This document shows, in pieces, positions 16,878 to 25,909 of a stretch of 64,000 nt of DNA. The translations under genes were made by a program, and so were the position numbers. The notes below the pieces were generated by a model. That model worked only from the letters and a program-made list of their open reading frames with translations. It made no database searches and was not told the DNA's origin. The DNA is from an uncultured Dysgonomonas sp. Lineage in GTDB: Bacteria > Bacteroidota > Bacteroidia > Bacteroidales > Dysgonomonadaceae. The stretch covers positions 23,625 to 87,624 of the forward strand of contig CALKIV010000104.1 of the NCBI GenBank assembly GCA_937995835.1. The letters are read 5' to 3'. The first letter of the stretch is position 1. Every line of letters starts with the position of its first letter.

Positions 16878-18866
16878 TTGAGTAAAAATAAATATATCTA
16901 TCTATTTCTTGTTTTTCTTCTCTTTTTTGGAGCATGCAAGCGCCTCAAAATGGAAGATATAGATGTGAAGTTTTCGGAAGGCAAATATTATGAAGCAGCT
17001 GAAGACTATCGAAAACTTTATCGACAAACATCGCGCAAAAAGAAGGATCAGAGAGGAATTGTGGCTTGGAAGATGGCAGAGACTTATCGTCTGATAAACA
17101 ACCCTATTCGTGCCAATGTGGGGTATGCCAATGCTGTTCGTTACGAAGTGGGTGACAGCACGCTGCATCTTCAGTATGCTCGTTCGTTGCACAAGGTGGG
17201 AAACTATAAGCAAGCAGCTGTGCAATATGAAAAATATTTGGAACTTCATCCTAATAATCAATTTGCTCTTAATGGTTTAGAGGGTGTGAAGTTGGCTCCT
17301 GAATGGAAAAAAAATGCTACGGGACACAATGTTAGCCGAATGAAGCTTTTTGAGCAACATAAAGGGAGTGAATTTGCTCCTGCTCTTTTGCCTACCGATT
17401 ATGAGCAAGTTTTCTTTGCATCCAGTGGGGGAAAAGAAATCATTGGCGATACCATTAGCCCCATTACAGGTTTAAGAAACAATGATATTTTCATGTCTCG
17501 TAAAGATGAAAATGGCGAGTGGATGAAGCCTGAACACTTAGAGTCGGCTGTCAATACGGATGGAGACGAGGGGGTGATGGCATTTAATACCTCTGGCACA
17601 ACGATGTATTACAGCTATGCACCTATGGATTCGGTGCGCAATGCACCTGCGTCGATTTATGTTTCTCGCCGATCGGGAGGAAGCTGGGGTAAAGGTGAAA
17701 AAATAGACATCAATAAACATGACACAGTGAGTGTTTTTGCTCATCCAGCTGTCGATCAGTCTGAACGGTTCTTATACTTCGTTTCTGATATGCCCGGAGG
17801 GTATGGAGGGAAGGACATTTGGCGCGCTGCAATAGTGGGTGATTTAGTGGAGTATGTTGAAAATTTAGGAGCTTCAATCAACACAGCTGGGGATGAGATG
17901 TTTCCATATTTGAGAAATGATTCTACGCTTTATTTCTCTTCCGATGGACATGTTGGTATGGGCGGTCTGGATATATACAAGGCAGAATATACACAAGCTA
18001 CAAAAGTTTGGAAGGTGAGCAATATGAAACATCCAATCAATTCGCAGTCAGATGATTTTGGTATCACTTTCGAGGGTGAGAAAGAACAAGGATTCTTTAG
18101 TTCGAATAGAAATGACGCACGAGGATATGATCATATTTACTCTTTTTATGATCCACAGATCAAGACAAAAGTGGAGGGCTATATTGTGGATACGGATGAT
18201 GAATTTATCACTGATGCCACCATCAGAGTGGTGGGTAAAGATGGGCTGAATAAGAAGTTCCCCGGTAAAAATGATGGTACGTATGAGCTTGATGTGGTGC
18301 AAGCTGTGGACTATGTGTTTCTGGCAAGTGCACCCAATCATCTGAATACGAAGATGAATCTGAAAACGGTGAAGGCTAAGCGTGACTCTACTTATTTTGT
18401 CGATTTTGTTTTAATGCCTATCAATAAGCCAGTTGTGTTAGAGAATATCTTCTTCGAGTTTGATCGGTCAACTTTGCTAGATGAATCGAAAGAGGGCTTG
18501 GATGGTTTGATAGAATTGTTGGAGATTAACCCAAATGTGACCATTGAATTGTCGTCTCATACTGACCGAAAGGGAACGGACGAGTATAATGATCGTCTGT
18601 CGCAACGAAGAGCCGATGCTGTGATGCATTATTTGATCAATGTGGGGGGCATTAATGCCGATCGTTTAACATCAGTGGGTAAGGGGAAAAGATCTCCGAA
18701 GGTGGTAACAAAGGGAATTGTCAAACGTTACGATTTCTTGGAAGAAGAACAGGTCTTGACTCCAGAATTTGTGGAGGAATTGGAAGAGGAACAGCAGGTT
18801 ATGGCTGATCAGATTAATAGACGGACTGAGTTTAAAGTTTCAAGCATAATTTACGGATTAGAATGA
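16878..18866 (+). CDS. porE: Type IX secretion system OmpA-family protein PorE-like
   Basis: This 662-residue lipoprotein (lipobox LFFGAC near residue 20) has the PorE layout: TPR-like helices (about 30-145), PD40/WD40-like propeller blades (about 165-410, e.g. FFASSGGKEI, DIFMSRKDE, YFSSDGHVG, GFFSSNRND), a carboxypeptidase-regulatory-like beta domain (about 425-510) and an OmpA C-terminal domain (about 525-625) with NIFFEFDRSTL and RLSQRRADAV, which binds peptidoglycan. In Porphyromonas gingivalis PorE ties the type IX machine to the cell wall. The start is TTG at 16878; no ATG lies ahead of the signal peptide. It overlaps porD by 4 bases. Confidence 0.88.
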   Translation: MSKNKYIYLFLVFLLFFGACKRLKMEDIDVKFSEGKYYEAAEDYRKLYRQTSRKKKDQRGIVAWKMAETYRLINNPIRANVGYANAVRYEVGDSTLHLQYARSLHKVGNYKQAAVQYEKYLELHPNNQFALNGLEGVKLAPEWKKNATGHNVSRMKLFEQHKGSEFAPALLPTDYEQVFFASSGGKEIIGDTISPITGLRNNDIFMSRKDENGEWMKPEHLESAVNTDGDEGVMAFNTSGTTMYYSYAPMDSVRNAPASIYVSRRSGGSWGKGEKIDINKHDTVSVFAHPAVDQSERFLYFVSDMPGGYGGKDIWRAAIVGDLVEYVENLGASINTAGDEMFPYLRNDSTLYFSSDGHVGMGGLDIYKAEYTQATKVWKVSNMKHPINSQSDDFGITFEGEKEQGFFSSNRNDARGYDHIYSFYDPQIKTKVEGYIVDTDDEFITDATIRVVGKDGLNKKFPGKNDGTYELDVVQAVDYVFLASAPNHLNTKMNLKTVKAKRDSTYFVDFVLMPINKPVVLENIFFEFDRSTLLDESKEGLDGLIELLEINPNVTIELSSHTDRKGTDEYNDRLSQRRADAVMHYLINVGGINADRLTSVGKGKRSPKVVTKGIVKRYDFLEEEQVLTPEFVEELEEEQQVMADQINRRTEFKVSSIIYGLE

Positions 18867-19759
18867 GAATACAGAGAATATATATATTGCTTGTTGCCTG
18901 TTTGATGCTTTGCACTAAGCTTTTGGGGCAAGATCTTCAAGCAAAATTGACTATCAATACGGTTAAAATACAGTCAGTGGATGGGCAAGTGATGACCGAG
19001 CTGGAAGAAACCATTCGTCGGATGCTCAATGAGCAGACTTGGAGTCATGCCAAATTTGATCAGAAAGAACGTATTGATTGTACGATTGGAGTTACACTAA
19101 ACTCCATGTCGGGGCAAAGTGACTATCGTGCTGAAATTCATATCACAGCTCGTCGACCTGTCTACAACTCGGTTTACATTACACCTATTATCAATTATAG
19201 AGATACCAAATTTGATTTTACTTACATCCTAGGACAGACTTTGGATTACAACGAAATGAGTTTGACGAACAATGTAGTAGGGGTGATTGCCTTCTATGTG
19301 AACATTATATTGGGGCTCGATTTCGATTCGTTTTCTCTCTATGGTGGTACGCCTTATTTTACAAAGGCAATGGAGATAGCCAATCAGGCTCAGTCTTTAG
19401 GTACTAAAGGATGGGAGCCTTTCGATGGGCGTAGCCGATACGATTTGGCCTTGGCTTTCACGGAGGAGAAGTCTAAAGTTTTTCGTAAGTTGTGGTATAA
19501 TTATCATCGTTTAGGCTTGGATGAAATGGCAGGAAATGCTTCGCGTGGACGTATTAGAATCTTGGAAACGCTGAAAGATTTGGAAGCCTTGCAGGTTGAG
19601 CGCCCAAGCTCTGTTTTGTTCACCTTTTTTGCTGATTGCAAGCTCGAAGAGTTTATAAAAGTATGTGAGAAAGCCACTGTTGAAGAAAAAAAGGATGCTA
19701 AAGAGCGATTGAAAAAGCTTTTCCCAGCCAAGCGAACACTTATTGATACGATGAAGTAA
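18863..19759 (+). CDS. porD: Type IX secretion protein PorD-like (DUF4835)
   Basis: The 298-residue protein has a signal peptide (ending near LLGQ) and matches the DUF4835/PorD family: LQAKLTINTVKIQSVD near the N-terminus, FTYILGQTLDYNEMSLTNN near residue 120, FYVNIILGLDFDSFSLYGG near 150, and GWEPFDGRSRYDL near 190. PorD is needed for type IX secretion in P. gingivalis, though its biochemical role is unclear. Its ATG overlaps the porE stop, so the two are translated together. In many Flavobacteriia this family sits between coaBC and recN instead, so this pairing supports a shared role with PorE. Confidence 0.85.
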   Translation: MRIQRIYILLVACLMLCTKLLGQDLQAKLTINTVKIQSVDGQVMTELEETIRRMLNEQTWSHAKFDQKERIDCTIGVTLNSMSGQSDYRAEIHITARRPVYNSVYITPIINYRDTKFDFTYILGQTLDYNEMSLTNNVVGVIAFYVNIILGLDFDSFSLYGGTPYFTKAMEIANQAQSLGTKGWEPFDGRSRYDLALAFTEEKSKVFRKLWYNYHRLGLDEMAGNASRGRIRILETLKDLEALQVERPSSVLFTFFADCKLEEFIKVCEKATVEEKKDAKERLKKLFPAKRTLIDTMK

Positions 19760-19774
19760 ATTTTAGGATAAAAA

Positions 19775-19804
19775 AACTGTTCAAAAGTCCTTTCAGGAAC
19801 AGTT
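19775..19804 (-). terminator. Terminator of mgsA
   Basis: AACTGTTC (19775-19782) and GAACAGTT (19797-19804) form an eight-base stem; on the minus strand a T-run follows, so it best fits the end of mgsA, and may also serve porD. Confidence 0.55.
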
Positions 19805-19838
19805 GAACAGTTCTATATTTTTTGCTTATCAGGCGATT

Positions 19839-20309
19839 TTATTTTTTCATTCTCACCTCGAAGGTAGCTCTATCAAAATTTTCGTATCGTGGTTTCAATG
19901 GAGCATATGAATCATCATCCCAAAGGCTGCTAGTAAGCATTAAATCAGCGCTGTATCTGTTGCACGCAATAGGCACATTGTGCACACGGCATTGACGGAG
20001 CAACATCATGATGTCAGCTTCATGTGGTTGTGGATTGAGGTCATCAATCAAGAAGATTGCCAAATTTATTTCTCCTCGAACCACCATCGCAGCTATTTCA
20101 GCATCGCCACCCATAGGTCCGGAGTTCATCTTAATAATATCAGCCTGTATTCCTTTTTTGTTGAAGAATTCTTCAATTAGAGATCCTGTTGTTCCTGTAC
20201 ATACCAATTCGTGATGTCTTAGGAATTCAGAATTATAATAAGCCCATTCCACCATGTCTGCTTTGCGATGATCGTGAGCAACAAGGGCTATTTTTAGTCT
20301 TTTTCTCAT
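19839..20309 (-). CDS. mgsA: Methylglyoxal synthase
   Basis: This 156-residue cytoplasmic enzyme converts dihydroxyacetone phosphate to methylglyoxal, a relief route when glycolytic phosphates pile up. It carries ALVAHDHRKADMVEWA at the N-terminus, the phosphate-binding GTTGSL, SGPMGGDAEI with the catalytic Asp, and NPQPHEADIMMLLRQC with the conserved His, then NVPIACNRYSADL. The C-terminus is slightly longer than in E. coli. It is monocistronic, convergent with porD. Confidence 0.95.
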   Translation of the reverse strand: MRKRLKIALVAHDHRKADMVEWAYYNSEFLRHHELVCTGTTGSLIEEFFNKKGIQADIIKMNSGPMGGDAEIAAMVVRGEINLAIFLIDDLNPQPHEADIMMLLRQCRVHNVPIACNRYSADLMLTSSLWDDDSYAPLKPRYENFDRATFEVRMKK

Positions 20310-20399
20310 AGTTTTTATTTAATGATTATATTTTAAATCTTTGTTATAAAGATACGATTATTATATCAGAAGATATAAGTTTAGTCGGTTAAGATATTG

Positions 20400-21110
20400 T
20401 TATATTCTTCCCGCCTTTTTAAATGTTCGGCTATAATATTTATCGTCCAGACTGCTCACTACAACTCCTTTTCGTGAAGCATGAATGAATTGTCTGTCAC
20501 CAAGATACACCCCAACATGATTAATGCCTTTGGCACGTCTGGTGGAAAAAAACACCAAATCTCCCGGAGTTAATTCATTGGCTTCTAGCTCTTCATTTAG
20601 TTGGTCAGCAATCAGATAGCTCGAGCGGCTAATGTCTTTATTAAAGACTGTTTTCAATAAAATACCAGTCAGCCCTGAACAGTCAACACCTTTGGAGCTA
20701 TTGCCCGCCCACCGATAGCGTGTACCTAGCCATTTTACGGCTTCACGATAGAGGGCTAGATGATCTAAATCTGTAACCATAACGCCAAGTTTATCAGATA
20801 GTTGTTGCATCTCTTTCATTTCTTTGGCAGTAGGTATGGTAGTTGTTACAATTCGTTCCAAAGTGGTGGGTCTAAGAACCCAATCTTGAGGTATCATCAC
20901 TTTGACGATGCTGGGCAAACTCACCAAAGTTCCATCTTTTAGTGTGATGTCTAGCGTATGATTTGTTTGCTCTAGTTTGATCGTATGGGGTAAATATTGA
21001 CCTTGAGCCTCTTTTTCGTTAGAGGTTTTGGCTGTGGCAAGCACGGAAAATGTAAAAAATAGTGTCAACAAGATGTGTTGCAATTTACATCCGAATATAT
21101 TATAAAACAT
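20400..21110 (-). CDS. NlpC/P60 cell-wall peptidase (secreted)
   Basis: I choose the start at 21110 (236 residues), which puts a signal peptide (KLQHILLTLFFTFSVLATA) near the N-terminus; an alternative ATG lies eight codons upstream at 21134. The N-terminal half has two short beta segments that may form an SH3-like domain; the C-terminal half is an NlpC/P60 domain with WLGTRYRWAGNSSKGVDCSG (catalytic Cys near 142), GINHVGVYLG (His near 197) and FIHASR (third polar residue). Such enzymes cleave the D-Glu/diamino-acid bond of stem peptides. A second P60 gene follows upstream on the same strand, separated by about 150 bases. Confidence 0.9.
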   Translation of the reverse strand: MFYNIFGCKLQHILLTLFFTFSVLATAKTSNEKEAQGQYLPHTIKLEQTNHTLDITLKDGTLVSLPSIVKVMIPQDWVLRPTTLERIVTTTIPTAKEMKEMQQLSDKLGVMVTDLDHLALYREAVKWLGTRYRWAGNSSKGVDCSGLTGILLKTVFNKDISRSSYLIADQLNEELEANELTPGDLVFFSTRRAKGINHVGVYLGDRQFIHASRKGVVVSSLDDKYYSRTFKKAGRI

Positions 21111-21260
21111 ATCTATCTTTTTATATTGAAACATGCAAAGATAGATATTTAAATGATTTTTGAGGTAGATCGGCTATTTAAGTGTTTAAAGTGAGCTCAC
21201 TTTTAATTTATTTTTACACTTCTAGCTAGGTGAGAAGTCTTTTATTGGGTTTTCCAACGC

Positions 21261-21812
21261 TTATTTTACTCGTATGGCCTTGACCCAAGCTTTTTTGTAA
21301 TAATTATCATCTACATGGTTCACCATTACTCCTCTGGAGGTGGAAGCGTGTATAAATTTACCTTCCTTGAGGTATATTCCTGCGTGGGTCACTGTGCGCT
21401 TATTTTTTCCGGTGGCAAAGAGGATGATATCGCCGGCATAAAGATTCCGTTTTGCCACATTTTTATACTTGGCTTTGGCAAGTCCTTGTGTAGATCGCGG
21501 CAGTTTAATACCATATACCTTATGGTACACTTGCATAGTAAAACCACTGCAATCTGTTCCTCTTTTAGTCATTCCTCCGTATCGGTAAGGTGCTCCTAAC
21601 CAAAGGGAAACCTCGGCATAGAGTGGGATGTTCTTGTCGTCATCCTTGTCTTTATTGCTGAGAGGGATCTGGAGCTTTCTTGAGATGTCAGCCACCTCTC
21701 TAGGGTCATAGAGTTTTGCGCCTCCCTTGCTCGATCCGCAGGAGAAGAGCAGCGAACACATCAGAATGGATAAAGTAGAATATATTGATAGCTTTTTTGT
21801 CATATTGTTCAT
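21261..21812 (-). CDS. NlpC/P60 cell-wall peptidase lipoprotein
   Basis: This 183-residue protein has a lipoprotein signal (SILMCSLLFSC) and a P60 domain in residues about 65-180. The Cys is in RGTDCSGF (near 88), the His in VTHAGIYL (near 142) and the third residue in FIHAST; the order matches E. coli Spr/MepS. It should be membrane-anchored and cut peptidoglycan cross-links or stems during growth. An ATG three codons in (21803) is an equally good start. It is parallel to the neighbouring P60 gene and similar in its last 100 residues, suggesting an old duplication. Confidence 0.92.
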   Translation of the reverse strand: MNNMTKKLSIYSTLSILMCSLLFSCGSSKGGAKLYDPREVADISRKLQIPLSNKDKDDDKNIPLYAEVSLWLGAPYRYGGMTKRGTDCSGFTMQVYHKVYGIKLPRSTQGLAKAKYKNVAKRNLYAGDIILFATGKNKRTVTHAGIYLKEGKFIHASTSRGVMVNHVDDNYYKKAWVKAIRVK

Positions 21813-21907
21813 TTTAGCAAGATATAAAGATAGTAATATAATACGAAAAAATACTTAATAGTTAATATCGATCATTTGATGGGTCTTATATCTATCAATC
21901 TTTTGAT

Positions 21908-21915
21908 TACTTTTG
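21908..21915 (+). promoter_or_regulatory. -7 element for the APC permease
   Basis: TACTTTTG lies 26 bases before the ATG at 21941. A -33 TTG at 19-20 bases is not seen. Confidence 0.4.
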
Positions 21916-21940
21916 TTTTCCGAATTTTTTGAATGTAAGA

Positions 21941-23317
21941 ATGGCAGAAAATAAGAATACTTTAAAACGTGATTTAGGTTTGGTGGCAGCCATCAGCATT
22001 GTTGTAGGCAATATGGTGGGATCAGGAATTTACGGTTTGCCATCTGATTTGGCAAAGTTGGCATCACCATCGGTAACACTCTTAGCCTGGATCTCGGTTT
22101 CCATCGGGGCTATAATTATAGCATTGAGTTATGGAAATCTCAGTAAATATATTCCTAAGGCAGGCGGGCCTGTTGTGTATGCCGAAACGGCAATGGGACG
22201 CTTCAGTGGATATGCGGTCAGTTTGGTGTGGTGGGTGGCAGCAGCTATTGGCAATGCAGCCATTGTAGAATTAATGTTTACCACAGGAGCAGAGCTTTTC
22301 GCAGGGATAAATACTCCTGTCAATAAACTGGTTGTGAATCTACTGGTGTTGTGGATTTTTACTTATATCAATATCCGGGGTGTTAAGTTTGCTGGATGGG
22401 TGAGTATGGGGGCTAATGTGTTGAAATTCTTTGTCTTTGTTCTGTTGATCTTGGTGGCTATACCTTTCTTCAATACCGATATTTTGCTAAGTACAGAGCT
22501 ACCCCAAAACTTGGCAGACAAGCCCGATGTTAGTGTCTTTTCTATGTTTTCTGCAGCCATTGCTCTCATGTTTTGGGCATATACAGGTTTAGAAAGTTCT
22601 ACGATGGCGGGTAGTGAAATAAAAAATCCGGAGAAAAATATTCAGCGCAGTGTGGTGTGGGGCTTAGTGTTGGTGATGGTTATTTATTTAGCTCTCAATG
22701 TTTCGCTTTTTGTTTTAGTGCCTCAAGATCAGTTAGCTGCTTCCGATTCGCCATTTGCTGATGCTATCAATAAGGGGTTGAGTATAAGTTATGGACGATA
22801 CGTAATCAATGCTTGTATTTTAGCTTCGCTGATAGGAACATTGGCGGGGTGGATTATGGCAACTGCTCGTTCAGTTTACGCGGCCAGTGTGGATAAGTTT
22901 TTTATTCAGTCGTTTTCTAAATTGCATAACAAATACTCTACACCTCATGTTGCATTGATTGTATCAGGTGTGGTGACTTCTATATTTTTCTTTTTAAACT
23001 TTTATAATGATATGTCAGAAAATGATAAGAGTCTGTCACACTTCGTGAATATTACCACAGTGGCAGCATTCATCAATCTGCCGACCTATCTGATAACTGT
23101 GATTTCGGAATACGTGTTAATCAGAAAGAAGAAAATAGGGACAAGCATCTTTAATAATATACGCTTGTTTTTCGCATTTTTGATAGCTGTAATCTTTTTG
23201 TATTTTGGTTGGAAAGGTTCTATCGTACCTCCTGTCTATTGGTATGTATCTTTCTCTTTGCTGGCAATAGGCTTTTTATGCTATCCATTGTTTATTAAAA
23301 AGATAGGAAGAAAGTAA
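21941..23317 (+). CDS. APC-family amino acid permease
   Basis: The start at 21941 gives 458 residues (MAENKNTLKRDLG); an in-frame TTG four codons earlier is less likely. About twelve membrane helices are visible. SIVVGNMVGSGIYGLPSDLA in helix 1 is the substrate- and ion-coordinating unwound segment of the APC fold, and FWAYTGLESSTMAGSEIKNP marks helix 6 and the following loop, as in basic-amino-acid/polyamine antiporters (AdiC/CadB/ArcD-like). It sits in the inner membrane. The substrate is not certain; arginine/ornithine-type exchange is one option. Monocistronic, ending at a bidirectional terminator. Confidence 0.88.
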   Translation: MAENKNTLKRDLGLVAAISIVVGNMVGSGIYGLPSDLAKLASPSVTLLAWISVSIGAIIIALSYGNLSKYIPKAGGPVVYAETAMGRFSGYAVSLVWWVAAAIGNAAIVELMFTTGAELFAGINTPVNKLVVNLLVLWIFTYINIRGVKFAGWVSMGANVLKFFVFVLLILVAIPFFNTDILLSTELPQNLADKPDVSVFSMFSAAIALMFWAYTGLESSTMAGSEIKNPEKNIQRSVVWGLVLVMVIYLALNVSLFVLVPQDQLAASDSPFADAINKGLSISYGRYVINACILASLIGTLAGWIMATARSVYAASVDKFFIQSFSKLHNKYSTPHVALIVSGVVTSIFFFLNFYNDMSENDKSLSHFVNITTVAAFINLPTYLITVISEYVLIRKKKIGTSIFNNIRLFFAFLIAVIFLYFGWKGSIVPPVYWYVSFSLLAIGFLCYPLFIKKIGRK

Positions 23318-23324
23318 ATATAAA

Positions 23325-23365
23325 AAAACGAGGGTGAGCCGCTAGAGCTCACCCTCGTTTTGTCT
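23325..23365. terminator. Bidirectional terminator between the APC permease and glnN
   Basis: A perfect 15-base stem (23325-23339 and 23347-23361) with a seven-base loop; A-run on the left and T-run on the right serve both convergent genes. Confidence 0.9.
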
Positions 23366-23379
23366 ATTTGATATTTGTT

Positions 23380-25557
23380 TTATTTTATAAATAACAACTC
23401 TCTATATTTCACAATTGGCCACATCTGATTGTCGACGATCAACTCCAATTTGTCGATATGATATCTGATACTTTCAAGATAAGGAGCCACATTGTCATGA
23501 TACATGATTGACTTTTCTCTGTCATCCTCAATGGCATTGGCAAGCTTGCGTTGATCTACCATGGCATGCACTTGGGCATTGATCTCGTTGACATGACGAG
23601 AGATTTTCTCTATCAAGCGAATCTGCTCTGCACCAATTGCTTTATAATCATCAAAAATATTTTTTAGATTAGAAATGTTAGTCAACAGGATTGCTTGATA
23701 TTCAATGGCTACAGGGATAATATGATTGAGAGCAAGATCGCCTAATACACGCGACTCGATCTGAATCTTCTTGGTAAACATTTCCCATTTGACATCGTTA
23801 CGTGCCTCCAATTCTTTTTCCGAAAGGATATTTTTGAAGGTTTTAATACTCTGCTCCGAGGTATAATGGTCGTAGATCAAAGGCACGCTCGTTTCGCAAT
23901 CCAAACCACGTTTTAATGCTTCTTCTTTCCACTCTTCACTATATCCATTACCATTGAAACGAATTGGGCGTGATTCCTTGATATATTTTTTCAGTACTTC
24001 GTAAAGTGCTTCTTCCTTTGTTTTTCCTTCTTTGATCAGTGCGTCCACCTCTTTTTTGAAGGCGCGAAGTTGTTCTGCCATCGCTGCGTTGAGGGCTGTC
24101 ATTGCTGATGCACAGTTGGCAGATGAACCTACTGCTCTAAACTCAAATCTGTTGCCAGTAAAGGCAAAAGGTGATGTTCTATTTCTATCTGTATTATCTA
24201 TCAGTAGTTCAGGTATTTGACCTACTCCAAGGCTTATTTGTTTTTTGCTATCTACAACGATAGCATCTTCCACCGAGCTCTTTTCGAACTTATCTAGTAT
24301 GGCATCAATCTGCGACCCTAAGAATACCGATATGATGGCTGGAGGTGCTTCATGTGCCCCAAGGCGATGCATGTTGGTAGCCGAAGAAATAGATGCTTTT
24401 AGCATGGCATTGTTTTTATAAACTGCAGCTAAAGCGTTTACGATGAAAGTAATGAATCTTAAATTGTCCATTTGATCTTTTCCGGGAGAGAAAAGATTGA
24501 TACCCGTATTTGTACAAAGCGACCAGTTGTTGTGTTTACCCGATCCGTTCACACCTTTGAACGGCTTCTCGTGTAGCAATATTTTGAAGGAATGTTTTCT
24601 GGCTACTCTCTCCATTACTGACATAATCAGTAAGTTATGGTCTATGGCAAGATTGCATTCTTCGTAAATTGGCGCTAATTCGAACTGGTTGGGTGCTACT
24701 TCATTATGACGAGTTTTTACAGGAATACCTAGCTTATATGATTCATATTCAAGTTCTTCCATGAAATTGAGGACACGTTCCGGGATAGACCCAAAGTAGT
24801 GATCTTCAAGCTGTTGGTTCTTTGAACTTTCGTGACTCATCAGGGTACGTCCTGTTAGCATCAAGTCGGGACGAGCATAATAAAGATCTTCATCCACAAG
24901 GAAATATTCTTGCTCCCATCCAAGGTTACAGATCACTTTTTCAACATCCTTGTTAAAGTATTTTGTGACATCCGTTGAAGCCTTGTTCACTTGATAAAGA
25001 GACTTAAGCAGTGGTGTCTTATAGTCTAAGGATTCTCCTGTATATGAGATGAATATCGTAGGGATACATAGCGTGTCGCCAACAATAAAAGCAGGAGACG
25101 AAGGATCCCAAGCCGAATATCCTCTAGCCTCGAAGGTGTTTCGCAAGCCTCCCGATGGAAAGCTGGAAGCATCAGGTTCTTGTTGGGCAAGTAGTTTCCC
25201 CTCAAACTCTTCTATCATGCCTCCTTGTCCGTCATGCTCCACAAAGGCATCGTGCTTTTCGGCAGTGCCATCAGTCAGTGGATGAAACCAGTGTGTGTAA
25301 TGCGTCACATTTCGTTCTAGTGCCCACATACGCATTCCGGCAGCCACATGTTCTGCAAGTTCTCTATCAACAGGACGCCCGTTGTCTATGGCTTTGCTGA
25401 GGGCATCAAAAGTTTTCTTAGACAGATATTTGGTCATCATTTTTCTGTTGAACACCTGCTCCCCATAGTATTCTGAAGTTTTCTTACCAGGAGAAATTAC
25501 TTCTTGGGGCTTTTTCTTTGATGCAGCCAAGACTGCGGCATAGCGTAACTGTTTCAT
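23380..25557 (-). CDS. glnN: Glutamine synthetase type III
   Basis: GSIII makes glutamine from glutamate, ammonia and ATP in the cytoplasm. Reading from 25557 gives 725 residues, close to the roughly 729 of Bacteroides GlnN, with a GGAAG sequence nine bases before the ATG; the open frame reaches 25704, but that extension is hydrophobic and unlike the family. Motifs include YFGSIPERVLNF, KTRHNEVAPNQFELAPIYEE, HEKPFKGVNGSGKHNNWS, and GAHEAPPAIISVFLG. The C-terminal helical region (about 600-725) with MVDQRKLANAIED is specific to type III. It is monocistronic and ends at the shared terminator. Confidence 0.96.
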   Translation of the reverse strand: MKQLRYAAVLAASKKKPQEVISPGKKTSEYYGEQVFNRKMMTKYLSKKTFDALSKAIDNGRPVDRELAEHVAAGMRMWALERNVTHYTHWFHPLTDGTAEKHDAFVEHDGQGGMIEEFEGKLLAQQEPDASSFPSGGLRNTFEARGYSAWDPSSPAFIVGDTLCIPTIFISYTGESLDYKTPLLKSLYQVNKASTDVTKYFNKDVEKVICNLGWEQEYFLVDEDLYYARPDLMLTGRTLMSHESSKNQQLEDHYFGSIPERVLNFMEELEYESYKLGIPVKTRHNEVAPNQFELAPIYEECNLAIDHNLLIMSVMERVARKHSFKILLHEKPFKGVNGSGKHNNWSLCTNTGINLFSPGKDQMDNLRFITFIVNALAAVYKNNAMLKASISSATNMHRLGAHEAPPAIISVFLGSQIDAILDKFEKSSVEDAIVVDSKKQISLGVGQIPELLIDNTDRNRTSPFAFTGNRFEFRAVGSSANCASAMTALNAAMAEQLRAFKKEVDALIKEGKTKEEALYEVLKKYIKESRPIRFNGNGYSEEWKEEALKRGLDCETSVPLIYDHYTSEQSIKTFKNILSEKELEARNDVKWEMFTKKIQIESRVLGDLALNHIIPVAIEYQAILLTNISNLKNIFDDYKAIGAEQIRLIEKISRHVNEINAQVHAMVDQRKLANAIEDDREKSIMYHDNVAPYLESIRYHIDKLELIVDNQMWPIVKYRELLFIK

Positions 25558-25629
25558 CTTGCTTCCAATTGTTTTTAGTTTTTTGTTCAAACCCTTTGGT
25601 TTAATCCTATTTATAGGCATTTTGGTAAT

Positions 25630-25662
25630 CAAAAATATGTGCCTATCTGAATAGTTTGACAA
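25630..25662 (-). promoter_or_regulatory. Candidate promoter of glnN
   Basis: On the minus strand TTG (25660-25662) and TATTTTTG (25630-25637) are 22 bases apart. The predicted transcript would begin just inside base 25630, which supports the glnN start at 25557 over upstream starts. Confidence 0.35.
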
Positions 25663-25839
25663 AAATAAGAAAAAGGAGAGGAATATATAGGATTTGCAAG
25701 CCATTATTTGAAAAATTGGCTCGTCGAATAGATAATTGATAAAGAAAACTTTATTTTGATTGAAAAAATGCTTTTGTATTGAAAAACATAAAACAAATTA
25801 TATTTATTGATTTTTTTGCTTCTTTAGCTTGGCAGATTG

Positions 25840-25870
25840 TTTGAATAATCTGTACATAATCGTATCTTTG
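25840..25870 (+). promoter_or_regulatory. Promoter of pyrE operon
   Basis: TTTG at 25840-25843 and TATCTTTG at 25863-25870 are 19 bases apart, a near-perfect Bacteroidota promoter, 39 bases before pyrE. Confidence 0.8.
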
Positions 25871-25909
25871 TTACTTAATAATGCGTGAAATATATTATAA
25901 GGTAAAAAG

